Source of the DNA: Bog-113 sp965226755
GTDB lineage: Bacteria; Acidobacteriota; Terriglobia; Bryobacterales; Bryobacteraceae
NCBI GenBank assembly: GCA_965226755.1
Contig: CBDDDT010000005.1
Coordinates: 310,001-374,000, forward strand
Reading direction: 5' to 3'
Length of the DNA: 64,000 nt
Shown: one piece after another, positions 1 to 8,993 of the stretch
Numbering within the stretch: position 1 is the first letter of the stretch
Layout: each line of letters begins with the position of its first letter
Notes under the pieces: model-generated
Database searches by the model: none
What the model was told of the DNA's origin: nothing
Seen by the model: the letters and a program-made list of their open reading frames with translations, nothing else
Program-made: the position numbers and the translations under genes

Positions 1-473
1 TCTGCAACGAGAAGGGCGAAGTTTCCGGCGTCACCACCACCAGCGGGCTCGCCTGGAAGATACCCGGACGCGTGGGAGACTCGCCCATCATCGGCGCCGG
101 ATGCTACACCGATCCCGACATCGGCTCCGCCGGGGCCACCGGAAGCGGGGAGGAAAACATCAAAGTCGCCGGCGCTCACACCATCGTCGAAAACATGCGC
201 CACGGAATGTCTCCGCACGACGCCGGCATGGACGCGCTGAAGCGGATCGCGCATTTCCATAGAAACGACATGAACCAGCTTCGTTTCATCGGCATGATCT
301 ATTACGTGCTGCGCAAAGACGGCGCTTATGCCGGCGTCTCGCTATGGAGCGGCAAGGCCGGTCAGCCCAAACGCTTCGCCGTTCACGACGGCGAGAAGCG
401 CTTCGAGAACTGCGCGTCCCTGTTCGAGGGAGACGCTACGGACTGGCCGCCCATCCCGCGCGTGCCCGCATAA
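1..473 (+). CDS. Glycosylasparaginase-like N-terminal nucleophile hydrolase, C-terminal part (5' end outside window)
   Basis: The frame is open from base 3 and encodes about 156 residues before a TAA stop. It carries the segment TTTSGLAWK, then PGRVGDSPIIGAG and GSAGATGSGEE. These are the substrate-loop Arg-Val-Gly-Asp-Ser and the Thr-Gly-x-Gly-Glu motifs of the N4-(beta-N-acetylglucosaminyl)-L-asparaginase / isoaspartyl peptidase family. That family cleaves the Asn-GlcNAc amide or isoaspartyl bonds after self-processing at an internal Thr. The nucleophile Thr would lie upstream of the window, so activity cannot be judged. The GATGSGE version with tryptophan upstream fits glycosylasparaginase better than plant-type asparaginase. 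The gene converges on ppk1, with only 10 bases between the stops. Confidence 0.85.
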   Translation, partial: CNEKGEVSGVTTTSGLAWKIPGRVGDSPIIGAGCYTDPDIGSAGATGSGEENIKVAGAHTIVENMRHGMSPHDAGMDALKRIAHFHRNDMNQLRFIGMIYYVLRKDGAYAGVSLWSGKAGQPKRFAVHDGEKRFENCASLFEGDATDWPPIPRVPA

Positions 474-483
474 CCCGCTTCTT

Positions 484-2547
484 CTAGCGCGTTCGCGGCA
501 TCAGGCACGCCTGGCTGTCCAGAGCATGCTCCGCGTCAGGCGGCTGAAGGCGCACATAGGTTCCATCGCTCATCAGCCGGCGCGCTTTGACGTTATCCGC
601 CATGTAAGTCCCTAAGATCTCGTCCCGGATCCGCCGGATCAGTTTTGGGTTCTCCACCGGAAAAACGACTTCCACACGCCGGCTGAGATTCCGCGGCATC
701 AGATCCGCGCTGCCCAGATAAACCTCTTCGTGGCCGCCGTTGTGAAAATAGAAAACCCGGCTGTGCTCGAGAAATCGCCCCACTACGCTGGTCACCGTGA
801 TGGTTTCGCTGATCCCCGGCAGGCCTGGCCGCAAACAGCACAAGCCGCGCACCAGCAGATCGATCTTCACGCCCGCCTGCGAGGCCCGGTAGAGCGCCTC
901 GATCATCGGCTGGTCCTCCAGCGCGTTCATCTTGAAGATCAGGTGTCCGTCTCCGTACAGCCGCTGGCGTTCCACTTCCCGTTCGATACGCCGTTCGAGC
1001 CCGGCGCGCAGGTTAAGCGGGGCCACCAGAAGCTTGCGGTACTCCGTCTTCGCGGAATAGCCCGTCAGGTAGTTGAAAAGATCGGTCACGTCCGCGCCGA
1101 TCTGATCGTCGGCCGTCATCATCCCCAGATCCGTATAGAAGCGCGCGGTGGTCGAATTGTAGTTGCCCGTGGCCATATGGACATAGCGGCGCATTGTGTC
1201 CCCTTCGCGCCGGACAATCAACGCGACCTTGGAATGCACCTTCAATCCCACCAGCCCATAAACCACGTGAACGCCTTCACGCTCCAGCGCGCGCGCCCAT
1301 TCGATGTTGCTTTCCTCGTCAAACCGCGCCTTTAACTCCACCAGCACGGCGACTTGCTTGGCGTGTTCGACGGCCGCGTCCAGAAGCGCCGCGACGATCG
1401 GCGATTTCGTCCCCGTGCGGTAAAGCGTCATTTTCACCGCCAGAACTTCGGGGTCGCCCGCGGCTCTGCGCAACAGTTCCACCACGGGCTGGAACGAATC
1501 AAACGGATGGTGCAAGAGAATGTCTTCCCGCCGCACCGCCGCGAAGATGTCGTCTTCCGCGAGCGCCGGCGGAGTCCACGGGACGAACGGCTTATCTTTC
1601 AACTCCGGGCGGTCCAAATTTTGGAGTTGCTTGAGGCGGCCGAGATCGAGCGGCCCATCGACCCGATACACATCCTTCGCGTCCAGTTCCAGATTGCTGG
1701 TCAGGATCTCCAGAATGCTCTCCGGCATGCGCCGGTTCACCTGCAAGCGCACCAAAGCGCGGAAGCGGCGCCGCCACACCGCTTCTTCGATGGTCTCCAG
1801 AAGATCGTCGCTTTCAATTTCCTGGACAGCGTACTCGGCGTCCCGCGTCACATGGAACGGATGCGAATCCACGATTTCGAGACCGGGAAACAAATGGCAA
1901 AGATTGGCTTCAATGACGTCTTCCAGCCAGACGAAGCATTCGTCTTTTTCCCCTGGATGCACGGCCACCAGCTGCGGCAGCGTGTCGGGAATCTTCACGC
2001 GCGCGAAGTGTTCTCCCTGCGAGTCCCGCACCACCACCGCGAGATTCAGGCTCAGGTTGGAGATATGCGGAAACGGGCGTCCCGGATCGAACGCGAGAGG
2101 CGTCAACACCGGGAAAATGGTCTGGCGAAAATAGGTGTCCAGAAACGCGCGCTGCTTTTTTGAAGTCTCCCGGTAGTGCACCACGCGCACATCCGCCACG
2201 GCGAGAGCCGGCGCGAGATCGTCCCGCCAGAATTCGTATGTCTCGTCGGAAAGCCGGTTCACCGTCGAACGGATCGCTTCCACCACCGCGGCCGGCGTGC
2301 GCCCGTCAATGCTTAATTCGGTGACGTTGCTGTCGATCTGCTGCTTCAAACCGGCAAACCGCACCATGAAGAACTCGTCCAGGTTGGAGGAAAGAATGGA
2401 AAGGAACTTGACCCGCTCCAGCAAAGGATTTGACGAGTCTCGGGCTTCATCAAAAACCCGGCGCTGAAATTCCAGTAAGCTGAGTTCCCGGTTGGTATAG
2501 AGTCGGGTATCGTTCAGAGCGGCCGGGGCCACTTCGGCTTTGACCAT
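484..2547 (-). CDS. ppk1: Polyphosphate kinase 1
   Basis: Polyphosphate kinase reversibly makes inorganic polyphosphate from the gamma phosphate of ATP. The 687-residue protein has the normal length and domain order. An N-terminal helical domain (NRELSLLEFQRRVFDEA, then SNLDEFFMVR) is followed by the central region with LLHHPFDSF, then two phospholipase-D-like domains. The autophosphorylated His lies in YVHMATGNYN, and the second active-site His in EHSRVFYFHNGG is also present. The frame is open well upstream, into the preceding gene. I chose the ATG at 2547 because conserved PPK1 sequence begins just after it and it leaves a 25-base gap to the MobB-like gene. It is the last gene of a minus-strand run with a Spy-like gene, lpxD and the MobB-like gene. 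Confidence 0.97.
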   Translation of the reverse strand: MVKAEVAPAALNDTRLYTNRELSLLEFQRRVFDEARDSSNPLLERVKFLSILSSNLDEFFMVRFAGLKQQIDSNVTELSIDGRTPAAVVEAIRSTVNRLSDETYEFWRDDLAPALAVADVRVVHYRETSKKQRAFLDTYFRQTIFPVLTPLAFDPGRPFPHISNLSLNLAVVVRDSQGEHFARVKIPDTLPQLVAVHPGEKDECFVWLEDVIEANLCHLFPGLEIVDSHPFHVTRDAEYAVQEIESDDLLETIEEAVWRRRFRALVRLQVNRRMPESILEILTSNLELDAKDVYRVDGPLDLGRLKQLQNLDRPELKDKPFVPWTPPALAEDDIFAAVRREDILLHHPFDSFQPVVELLRRAAGDPEVLAVKMTLYRTGTKSPIVAALLDAAVEHAKQVAVLVELKARFDEESNIEWARALEREGVHVVYGLVGLKVHSKVALIVRREGDTMRRYVHMATGNYNSTTARFYTDLGMMTADDQIGADVTDLFNYLTGYSAKTEYRKLLVAPLNLRAGLERRIEREVERQRLYGDGHLIFKMNALEDQPMIEALYRASQAGVKIDLLVRGLCCLRPGLPGISETITVTSVVGRFLEHSRVFYFHNGGHEEVYLGSADLMPRNLSRRVEVVFPVENPKLIRRIRDEILGTYMADNVKARRLMSDGTYVRLQPPDAEHALDSQACLMPRTR

Positions 2548-2572
2548 ATAATCAGTGTAATCGGGGCGCCGG

Positions 2573-3187
2573 CTAACTCGGCTCTCCTCGCCGGCTCTCA
2601 ATGAAGTGGAGCAGATCGGGAGTAACTCTGTAATCTTCCCCAAGCCGGAAAATGGGTCTGCCCGCGAGAAGCTTCGGCGACACGCCGGACCACTGGAGCG
2701 GAGCGCCGTTCCCAGGACCGGCCAGCAAGAAAGCGTCCGCGCGATCGAGGTATAACCGGCTGGTATTCTTGAACTCCGCGATGCCCGGATGAAGAACCAC
2801 GAGGTACGCATCGGGACGCACGAATTGCAGAACGCTGTTGGATTCGATAATCACATCGCGCGATCGATCCAACACGCGTTTGAGCGCCGGGACGGCAAAC
2901 CCGAGGTCGCCCGCGCGCGTCCGCAGCCACAGCGATTCCCGCGCGCCCGCATCGAGATAGCGCGAAGTGTCGGCGCCTGATGCGCCGTCCTTTTCCCGCG
3001 TGAGCACGAAGGGATGATCCGGATCGGTGGCGCATTCGCAGTCCTCGCCGCTCGAACTGCAAACGCCGTGGCCGAACTGGGTAATTTTGAGAGCCGTCCA
3101 GTCGTGTTGCGGCAATGACCGGATCAGATTGGCCACCACCGAAGTCTTGCCAACGTTGCGGGAATGGCCGCCCACGACCAGGATCAA
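2573..3187 (-). CDS. MobB-like P-loop NTPase
   Basis: A 204-residue protein begins almost directly with a Walker A motif, VGGHSRNVGKTSVV, as in MobB-type GTPases associated with molybdopterin guanine dinucleotide synthesis. The family resemblance stops there. The central part has a small Cys pair (SSGEDCECATD) and the later motif DVIIESNS, a Walker B-like strand. No other molybdenum cofactor gene is nearby, so a molybdopterin role is only a family label. The start is TTG at 3187, which overlaps the TGA stop of lpxD (TTGA), implying translational coupling. Its place between lpxD and ppk1 might instead point to an envelope or phosphate role, but that is inference. Confidence 0.7.
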   Translation of the reverse strand: MILVVGGHSRNVGKTSVVANLIRSLPQHDWTALKITQFGHGVCSSSGEDCECATDPDHPFVLTREKDGASGADTSRYLDAGARESLWLRTRAGDLGFAVPALKRVLDRSRDVIIESNSVLQFVRPDAYLVVLHPGIAEFKNTSRLYLDRADAFLLAGPGNGAPLQWSGVSPKLLAGRPIFRLGEDYRVTPDLLHFIESRRGEPS

Positions 3188-4212
3188 TCGCCGCCCTCTT
3201 CCAGCTTTTCCAAGCGCGCGCGGAGCGTCCGCAGCTCGGCCCGAAACTCGGGAAGCTTTGCAAAAAGCGCAAGCTGTTCAAGATACTCGCGCAAAGGACG
3301 CGCCGGCGTTCCCCAAAGCGGCTCGCCCGCCCGCACGATCTTGGACGTGAGGACGCCGGACCCGGAACCGAGCACGACGCCGGGCTCGATGCGCGCCTGA
3401 TCCCCAATCCCCACCTGGCCGCCGATAATCGCGCCGTCACCCACCGTGACGCCGCCCGACAAACCGGTCTGCGCCGCGATCACGACGTCACGACCGATGG
3501 TGCAGTTGTGCCCCACGTGCACCATGTTATCGAGCTTCGTGCCGGAACCAATCCGCGTCCATCCCAACGCGGCGCGGTCCACGCAGCTATTCGCGCCAAT
3601 CTCGACATCGTCCCCGATCTGCACGCGACCCACTTGCGGGAACTTCACCCACCGCCCATTGTGCCGGGCGAATCCGAAACCGTCCGATCCCACCACGCAC
3701 CCGGGATGCAGAATCACGCGATCTCCGATCAGCGTGCCTTCGGCGATCACGACGCCTGCGTGCAACACGCCGTCAGCGCCGATCTGCGCGTTGCGCCCGA
3801 CGTGGCAGCCGGGTCCCACGCGGGTATCCGGCCCAATCGCCGCCCCGCTTTCGATCGTGCAGAACGCGCCGATTTCCGATGTGGGCGCGACGCGCGCATC
3901 GGGCGCCACTTGCGCGGACGCGTGCGTGCCTGGACGGCTGGGACCCCGCGGATAAAGCAGAGTTAGGGCTTGCGCGAACAGCGCCCGCGGGTCCTCGCCG
4001 CGAATGACTGTCTGTCCGGTCGAAGGCTCGTAAGTGAGCGGCGCGATAACGCAGCCCGCGTGTGAATCCGCTGCAATGGCGAACCACTTCGGTCCGGCGA
4101 CGAAAGTGAGCTCCGCGGATTCGGCGGAATCGACGGGCGCGGCGCCGGTCAATTCACGATCCGTTCCCTCGATGCGATAGCCGAGTTTTTTCGCCAGCTC
4201 GGCCGCCGTCAA
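3184..4212 (-). CDS. lpxD: UDP-3-O-acylglucosamine N-acyltransferase
   Basis: LpxD adds the second 3-hydroxyacyl chain, from acyl-ACP, to UDP-3-O-acyl-glucosamine in lipid A synthesis. The 342-residue protein has the usual N-terminal uridine-binding domain (about residues 1-100), then a long left-handed beta helix of hexapeptide repeats. The catalytic His lies in LDNMVHVGHNCTIG. A C-terminal helical tail (FRAELRTLRARLEKLEEG) is typical. The start codon is TTG, 8 bases after the stop of the Spy-like gene, with no in-frame ATG available. The usual neighbours fabZ, lpxA and lpxB are absent from this operon. lpxA lies about 570 bases away on the opposite strand. Confidence 0.95.
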   Translation of the reverse strand: MTAAELAKKLGYRIEGTDRELTGAAPVDSAESAELTFVAGPKWFAIAADSHAGCVIAPLTYEPSTGQTVIRGEDPRALFAQALTLLYPRGPSRPGTHASAQVAPDARVAPTSEIGAFCTIESGAAIGPDTRVGPGCHVGRNAQIGADGVLHAGVVIAEGTLIGDRVILHPGCVVGSDGFGFARHNGRWVKFPQVGRVQIGDDVEIGANSCVDRAALGWTRIGSGTKLDNMVHVGHNCTIGRDVVIAAQTGLSGGVTVGDGAIIGGQVGIGDQARIEPGVVLGSGSGVLTSKIVRAGEPLWGTPARPLREYLEQLALFAKLPEFRAELRTLRARLEKLEEGGD

Positions 4213-4220
4213 AACGGACC

Positions 4221-4748
4221 TTAATGCCCCGCCGGCGCCGGCTCGCCCATCGGCTGCATGCGGCCGGCAACAGGCGCGCGCGGAGCGGAGGCTGGCGCCG
4301 GAAGCGGCGTGATCAGGCCAAGCTGCAGCGCTTGATCCACCGCGCCCCGAAGCTTTTGAGCATCTTCGATCCGGGCAAGCTTTTCCTTCTGCTCGGATGT
4401 GAGCAGAGCCACGGCCTTGTCATGGATGTCCGTCACCGGAGGCGGCTGCTGCTTCCGCAGCTGTTGCAGATCGATCATGAGTTGCCCGACGTGAGCGGCG
4501 TCGGCCGAACTGCTTTCCAGAAGCTGGTTCAGTTCCTTTTGCTTGTCGGCCATCTTGGTGTAGAAAGCTTGAGTCGCGGTCTGCCGCTCCTGCTGCATCT
4601 GCTTCAACTTGGAGATCTCGTCCTCAGTCAACCCGAGGGCGGACTTCACCTCGTCGTAGGTAGGTTGATACCGGAGGTGGCTGGGCTGCGCCGGGCTCTG
4701 CGCCATCAGCGCCACACCGGAAAGGAAGCTTACAATCAGAAATCTCAT
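4221..4748 (-). CDS. Spy/CpxP-like periplasmic protein
   Basis: A secreted protein of about 175 residues. MRFLIVSFLSGVALMAQS is a short signal peptide. The mature part is helical and charged (ALGLTEDEISKLKQMQQE, then LTSEQKEKLARIED), the pattern of LTxxQ/Spy-CpxP periplasmic chaperones and metal-stress proteins. The C-terminal 35 residues are Pro/Ala-rich and probably disordered. An ATG 27 bases further upstream (4775) is possible, but I prefer 4748 because the signal peptide then starts normally. It is the first gene of the lpxD-ppk1 run. Its start is only 35 bases from that of lpxA, so the two divergent promoters must overlap. Confidence 0.7.
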   Translation of the reverse strand: MRFLIVSFLSGVALMAQSPAQPSHLRYQPTYDEVKSALGLTEDEISKLKQMQQERQTATQAFYTKMADKQKELNQLLESSSADAAHVGQLMIDLQQLRKQQPPPVTDIHDKAVALLTSEQKEKLARIEDAQKLRGAVDQALQLGLITPLPAPASAPRAPVAGRMQPMGEPAPAGH

Positions 4749-4783
4749 ACTGGACTCAATGACACACAATAACATGGGCTCGC

Positions 4784-5575
4784 ATGGCGATTAATCCCTC
4801 CGCGGTCGTGCCACCGACGGCTCGGATTCATGCGGAGGCCGAGGTCGGCGCGCGCACCTCCATCGGCGACTTCTGCATTCTGGATCGCGATGTTACGGTG
4901 GGCGCGGATTGCGTCATCGAGCCTTACGTGCACATCAAGCGATGGACTACGCTGGGCGATCGCAACGAGATCTCCGCCGGAACCGTGCTCGGGACCGACC
5001 CCTTGGATAAGAACTTTCGGAAAACCGATCGCAGCTATCTGCGGATCGGCAACGGCAACACTATCCGCGAGCATTACACCATCTCCCGCGGAACGCAGCC
5101 GGAGTCCGTGACGATGATCGGCGACGACAACTACATCATGACCAGCGGGCACATCGCGCACAACTGCGTGATCGGGAGCCGCGTCGTCATCGCCAGTTGC
5201 GCGCTGGTGGCGGGGCACGCCGAGATCGAGGATGGAGCGTTCCTCTCGGGCGGCGTCGTCGTGCATCAGCACTCGCGCATCGGCCGCCTGGCGATGGTGG
5301 GCGGCAACACACGGGTGAACAGCGATTTGCCGCCTTTCTTTCTCTACTCGGGATTCGATGTCGTGGCGAAAGGGTTGAACCTCGTCGGTCTGAAGCGAGC
5401 CGGCTTTTCGCTGGAGGAGGTATCCCGGCTCAAAGCCGCGTACCGGCTGCTCTATCGCTCCGGGTTGAAACTCGAGGAAGCGCTTTCCCGGATCGAATCC
5501 GAAGTCTCCGGAGAACCCGCCCGGCAGTTAGTCGCTTTTGTGCGAAGCAGCCGGCGCGGGATCTGCCGCGAGTAG
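4784..5575 (+). CDS. lpxA: Acyl-ACP--UDP-N-acetylglucosamine O-acyltransferase
   Basis: LpxA performs the first step of lipid A synthesis, moving a 3-hydroxyacyl chain from ACP to the 3-OH of UDP-GlcNAc. The 263 residues match the family length. The N-terminal two thirds is a hexapeptide-repeat beta helix starting INPSAVVPPTARIHAEAEVG. The catalytic His is in MTSGHIAHNCVIG. The helical C-terminal domain (LVGLKRAGFSLEEVSRLKAA) packs the trimer. It stands alone on the plus strand, divergent from the lpxD-containing operon. Its stop lies one base from the end of the convergent porin gene, leaving no room for a separate terminator. Confidence 0.96.
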   Translation: MAINPSAVVPPTARIHAEAEVGARTSIGDFCILDRDVTVGADCVIEPYVHIKRWTTLGDRNEISAGTVLGTDPLDKNFRKTDRSYLRIGNGNTIREHYTISRGTQPESVTMIGDDNYIMTSGHIAHNCVIGSRVVIASCALVAGHAEIEDGAFLSGGVVVHQHSRIGRLAMVGGNTRVNSDLPPFFLYSGFDVVAKGLNLVGLKRAGFSLEEVSRLKAAYRLLYRSGLKLEEALSRIESEVSGEPARQLVAFVRSSRRGICRE

Positions 5576-5576
5576 A

Positions 5577-7016
5577 TCAGGTGCCCTTGGCGTGAGAGAA
5601 CGTGCTTTTGCCGAACTCCATATGCAGCCGGATGCTCGGCGCCCACACCGGCCCGCGGTCCTGATTGAAAGCCGGATTGGCGATGCGCTGGATGTCGAAG
5701 GTCGCGAAAAAGCCGGGGAACAGCCGCGCGCTGTAGTAGCTTTCCCACACGCACTCGGGTCCGTAGCGCAGCGTTCCGTCGCCGATGATGAAGTCCAGTC
5801 CGCCCTGCTGGAGATAGAGCGCGTGGACACCCGAAAGCCCGCTGGCGATAAACGCCGTGGCCGCCACATCGAACGGGCGCTTCCATCGCGTGCCCGTCAG
5901 CGACAATCCGCCGCTCGCCAGCCGGTCGATCGCGGTGAACGCGAAGCTTTCGGTTTTGCCGTCATTCCATCCGAGCCGGATGAAGAAGCCGAGATCCTTC
6001 GTGATCTCCTGGTCCATGTTGATGCCCACGCCGTATTTCAGCGTTCCGACTTTCAGAGTGTTGTTGATGTCCGGCTTGGTTCCGGTCTGCTCGCCGATTT
6101 GAATCGCCTGGCTGTAAGTGCCGGAGTCGGTGTGCAGAAGAAAACCGAGCAGCCGGAGCGAACCCGCGCGCTTTCCGATTTCATAGCGCCGCTCGCCTTC
6201 CACCATATCGCCGCGATCGCGGAAGAGTCTGCGGTCAAATCTTAGTCCGTTGGCCTTCTTCGGCTCGGCCACGCTGGAATAGCGCAGCGAATAATGCCGG
6301 GTGTGAAATTCGTGCACCCAGCCCCAGGTGTATCCGCGCGTGTCGGCCGGGTAATCCCAAGCGCCGTTGTACATGGCGGACCATCCCATGAACTGCGTCC
6401 GCGGATCATGGGAATAGCGGTTGTCATCGAAGAAATCGGTGACCGTGAAGCGTCCCACGGTGATGCTGTAGCGCGTCATGGGGCGCGTTCCCGCGAGCTG
6501 ATTTTCCTCGCTGTCGAAGCTTTCGCGTTCGCTGCCGAAGCCGAAGTCCTGGGTGAAGTAAGCGCGCGCGAGATATAAAGCGGGCGCGGCGCTGGCCACG
6601 CGCGGGAGTTCTCCGTTGGGGAAGTCCGCAACGCCGGTGACGCCGCTGAATCCGCGGCCTCCGGCGATCTCGGGATTCACGTAAACCTGCGTATTCTCAA
6701 ACAGGCGGAAACCGACGTACAAGGTTGTCGTCAACGACGCATCGCGCTCGGGATAATCCTTCAAGCTGTTCACGCCTTCGTAGGGCGACGGGAACGTGCC
6801 ATGGTACTGACCGATGGAAGTCGCCTGGAAGAAGATGTTCCAACGCTCGGGCGCGGGTTCAGGCGGCGTCGGCGGCGCGACCGGATCCTGAGCCGCGGCC
6901 ACGCTGGCGGCGCAGATAGCGATCGCGAGGGAACGCCCGATGAGGCGCGGGAAAGTGGTCACGGTGACGAACGGGAGACCGCGCTGGAACGAGCAAATCG
7001 GGCCTCTGGCAAGCAT
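5577..7016 (-). CDS. Carbohydrate-selective porin, OprB family
   Basis: A 479-residue outer-membrane protein with a signal peptide near residues 20-42 (LIGRSLAIAICAASVAAAQD). A Pro-rich linker and alternating amphipathic strands follow. The text PERWNIFFQATSIGQYHGTF, GRFTVTDFFDDNRYSHDPRT and a late PECVWESYYSARLF are characteristic of OprB-type porins, 16-stranded barrels for sugar uptake. The C-terminal strand ends in HMEFGKSTFSHAKGT rather than the usual terminal aromatic. The start may lie up to about 20 codons downstream of the first possible one. The gene ends one base from lpxA, so the two are convergent. No sugar-uptake genes lie beside it. Confidence 0.82.
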   Translation of the reverse strand: MLARGPICSFQRGLPFVTVTTFPRLIGRSLAIAICAASVAAAQDPVAPPTPPEPAPERWNIFFQATSIGQYHGTFPSPYEGVNSLKDYPERDASLTTTLYVGFRLFENTQVYVNPEIAGGRGFSGVTGVADFPNGELPRVASAAPALYLARAYFTQDFGFGSERESFDSEENQLAGTRPMTRYSITVGRFTVTDFFDDNRYSHDPRTQFMGWSAMYNGAWDYPADTRGYTWGWVHEFHTRHYSLRYSSVAEPKKANGLRFDRRLFRDRGDMVEGERRYEIGKRAGSLRLLGFLLHTDSGTYSQAIQIGEQTGTKPDINNTLKVGTLKYGVGINMDQEITKDLGFFIRLGWNDGKTESFAFTAIDRLASGGLSLTGTRWKRPFDVAATAFIASGLSGVHALYLQQGGLDFIIGDGTLRYGPECVWESYYSARLFPGFFATFDIQRIANPAFNQDRGPVWAPSIRLHMEFGKSTFSHAKGT

Positions 7017-7070
7017 CGCACACTCTGACGGGGGCGAGCCCGATCGTAACCAAACTGTTACTCAAACGCC

Positions 7071-7820
7071 TTACTTGGCGACGTAACCGCCATCGACGAG
7101 GAGTTCGGCGGCGGTGATGAAGCTCGACTCGTCCGACGCCAGGAAGAGAATGGCGTTGGCCACCTCGCGGGCTTCGCCGACGCGGTTCAGCATGTGGAGC
7201 GGCGCCTGGCGCGCGCTCCACTGCTCTTTCGTTTCGCCGAAGCGGATCCATTCGCGTTCCGTCGCCGAGGTGTAGATGCAGCCGGGGCAAATGCTGTTGA
7301 CCCGGATGTTGAACGGCGCGAGATCCATCGCCATGCAGCGGGTCATGGTGAGCACGGCGCCCTTGCTCGAGTTGTAAGTCGCGAAGTTCGGCTGCGCGAT
7401 GATCCCGCTCATCGACGCGATATTGACGATGGACCCTCCTTTGGCTTTCATGTGAGGGATGGCGAACTTCGAAACCATCGCCGTGCCGATCACGTTGACG
7501 CCGAGAACCCGCTGCCAGTCCGCCAAGGAAGCGGTCTCCACGCCCTGGGTGGTGAAGTCCGCGGCGTTGTTGACGACAATATCGATGCCGCCGAAGGCCG
7601 CGACGGCGGCTTCGCTGATGCGGCGGGCATCGTCTTCTTTGGAAATGTCAGCCGCCACCGCGATCGCGGACTTGAGTTGGGCCGCGGTGCGCGCGGCGCT
7701 GGCTTCGTTGAGGTCTACGACGACGACGCGGGCGCCTTCCTCGGAGAAGCGAATCGCCGTCGCTTCTCCGATGCCGGCGCCCGCTCCGGTGATGATCGCT
7801 GTTTTGTTCGAAAGCCGCAT
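7071..7820 (-). CDS. Short-chain dehydrogenase/reductase
   Basis: A 249-residue classical SDR. Near the N-terminus TGAGAGIGEA binds NAD(P). The Asp at the end of the second strand (VVVVDLNE) suggests NAD preference. NNAADF stands for the NNAG motif. The catalytic Ser is in NIASMSGI and the YxxxK in YNSSK. The C-terminal DGGYVAK closes the fold. The substrate cannot be read from sequence. The gene follows clpP by 21 bases on the same strand and may be read from the same transcript. Confidence 0.9.
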   Translation of the reverse strand: MRLSNKTAIITGAGAGIGEATAIRFSEEGARVVVVDLNEASAARTAAQLKSAIAVAADISKEDDARRISEAAVAAFGGIDIVVNNAADFTTQGVETASLADWQRVLGVNVIGTAMVSKFAIPHMKAKGGSIVNIASMSGIIAQPNFATYNSSKGAVLTMTRCMAMDLAPFNIRVNSICPGCIYTSATEREWIRFGETKEQWSARQAPLHMLNRVGEAREVANAILFLASDESSFITAAELLVDGGYVAK

Positions 7821-7841
7821 GCGCTTCCGATCATATTCGAT

Positions 7842-8459
7842 TTAGCTGACCGGTTTGTTCACCACGGCAGGCGCGAGGTCGCGACTGGAAATGACCTTGT
7901 CGATCATGCCGTATTCGACGCCCTGTTCGGGGCTCATGATGTAATCGCGATCCACATCGCGCGCGATCCGGTCGATCGGCTGCCCGGTTGAATCGGCCAG
8001 CATTTTGTTGAGCGCTTCGCGCATGCGCAGTATTTCTTTGGCGTAAATATCGATATCCGCGGCCTGTCCGGCAAGACCCTGCATGGAGGGCTGATGGATC
8101 ATGATGCGGGAATTCGGGAGACTGAAGCGCTTGCCCTTGGCGCCCGCCGCGAGCAGCACGGCAGCCATGGAAGCGGCCTGGCCGACGCAGATCGTAATAA
8201 TATCCGGACGGACGAAGGACATCGTGTCCAGAATCGCCAATCCGGCGGTGATGGAACCGCCCGGCGAATTCAGGTAAATCGAAATGTCCCGCTCCGGGTC
8301 TTCCGCTTCGAGGAACAGAAGCTGCGCGATGACAAGATTAGCGACTTGATCATCGATGGGCGTTCCCAGGAAAATGATATTTTCTTTTAGCAGGCGAGAA
8401 TAGATATCGTAAGCACGCTCGCCGCGTGATGTCTGTTCCACTACCATCGGCACTAACAT
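7842..8459 (-). CDS. clpP: ATP-dependent Clp protease proteolytic subunit
   Basis: ClpP forms the two-ring 14-mer serine protease that works with ClpX or ClpA. The 205 residues match the family. The protein begins MLVPMVVEQTSRGERAYDIY, with the strongly conserved N-terminal hook. The catalytic Ser is in GQAASMAAVLL, the His in SRIMIHQPS, and the Asp in DVDRDYIMS. The usual partners tig and clpX are not beside it. Instead it lies 49 bases downstream of an Rrf2 regulator gene and 21 bases upstream of an SDR gene on the minus strand. This may be a second clpP of the genome, which cannot be tested here. Confidence 0.97.
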   Translation of the reverse strand: MLVPMVVEQTSRGERAYDIYSRLLKENIIFLGTPIDDQVANLVIAQLLFLEAEDPERDISIYLNSPGGSITAGLAILDTMSFVRPDIITICVGQAASMAAVLLAAGAKGKRFSLPNSRIMIHQPSMQGLAGQAADIDIYAKEILRMREALNKMLADSTGQPIDRIARDVDRDYIMSPEQGVEYGMIDKVISSRDLAPAVVNKPVS

Positions 8460-8508
8460 AGCCAGGTTTTCACTCCCTATTTATCTCTTTGATGCAACCG
8501 CTGGGGGT

Positions 8509-8973
8509 TCAGACTCGCTTCGCCGCGCGACGGCGGGCGGGCGCCGCTCCGTTTGAGCGCACGAGCATGGAAGAATCGCGGGCGAGATCGCCGATAGAAC
8601 TTCCCCCCAAATAATCCATAATACGCGAGCGCAGCCGGGACCAGTTCTTATGCATAGGGCACGGCGCGGACTCCAGGCATTCCGGGAGGCCGGCCACACA
8701 ACGGTCGTACCCTTCGAGACCCTCCACCGCCTCGACGATATCGAGCAGTTTCAGCCGCCGGGCCGGAACATCGAGGCAGAAGCCGCCGGATGGACCCTTG
8801 GTGGACCGGAGCAGGCCCTTGCGGGCAAGCGATTGAAGGATTTTGGCAAGGAAGTGCGCCGGAATGCCTTCGTCCTGGGCAATGTCTTTGACCATTGCGC
8901 ACTTTCCATCCGGAACGCGAGCCAGATGCACACAAGCACGAATCGCGTACTCGGATGACCGGGAGTAGATCAT
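8509..8973 (-). CDS. Rrf2 family transcriptional regulator with three Cys
   Basis: A 154-residue winged-helix protein starting MIYSRSSEYAIRACVHLA, the standard Rrf2 opening. It continues through IPAHFLAKILQSLARKGLL (recognition helix region) and STKGPSGGF (wing). After the dimer helix there are three Cys in CVAGLPECLESAPC followed by PMH. This spacing is close to the Fe-S cluster ligands of IscR and NsrR, so it probably senses redox, nitric oxide or cluster status. The Ala/Arg-rich tail after about residue 125 is not conserved in the family. A dyad upstream of the ATG (8994-9020) is a candidate autoregulatory site. It may control clpP and the SDR gene downstream. Confidence 0.9.
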   Translation of the reverse strand: MIYSRSSEYAIRACVHLARVPDGKCAMVKDIAQDEGIPAHFLAKILQSLARKGLLRSTKGPSGGFCLDVPARRLKLLDIVEAVEGLEGYDRCVAGLPECLESAPCPMHKNWSRLRSRIMDYLGGSSIGDLARDSSMLVRSNGAAPARRRAAKRV

Positions 8974-8993
8974 TGCATCGGCTCTAAAGGTGC

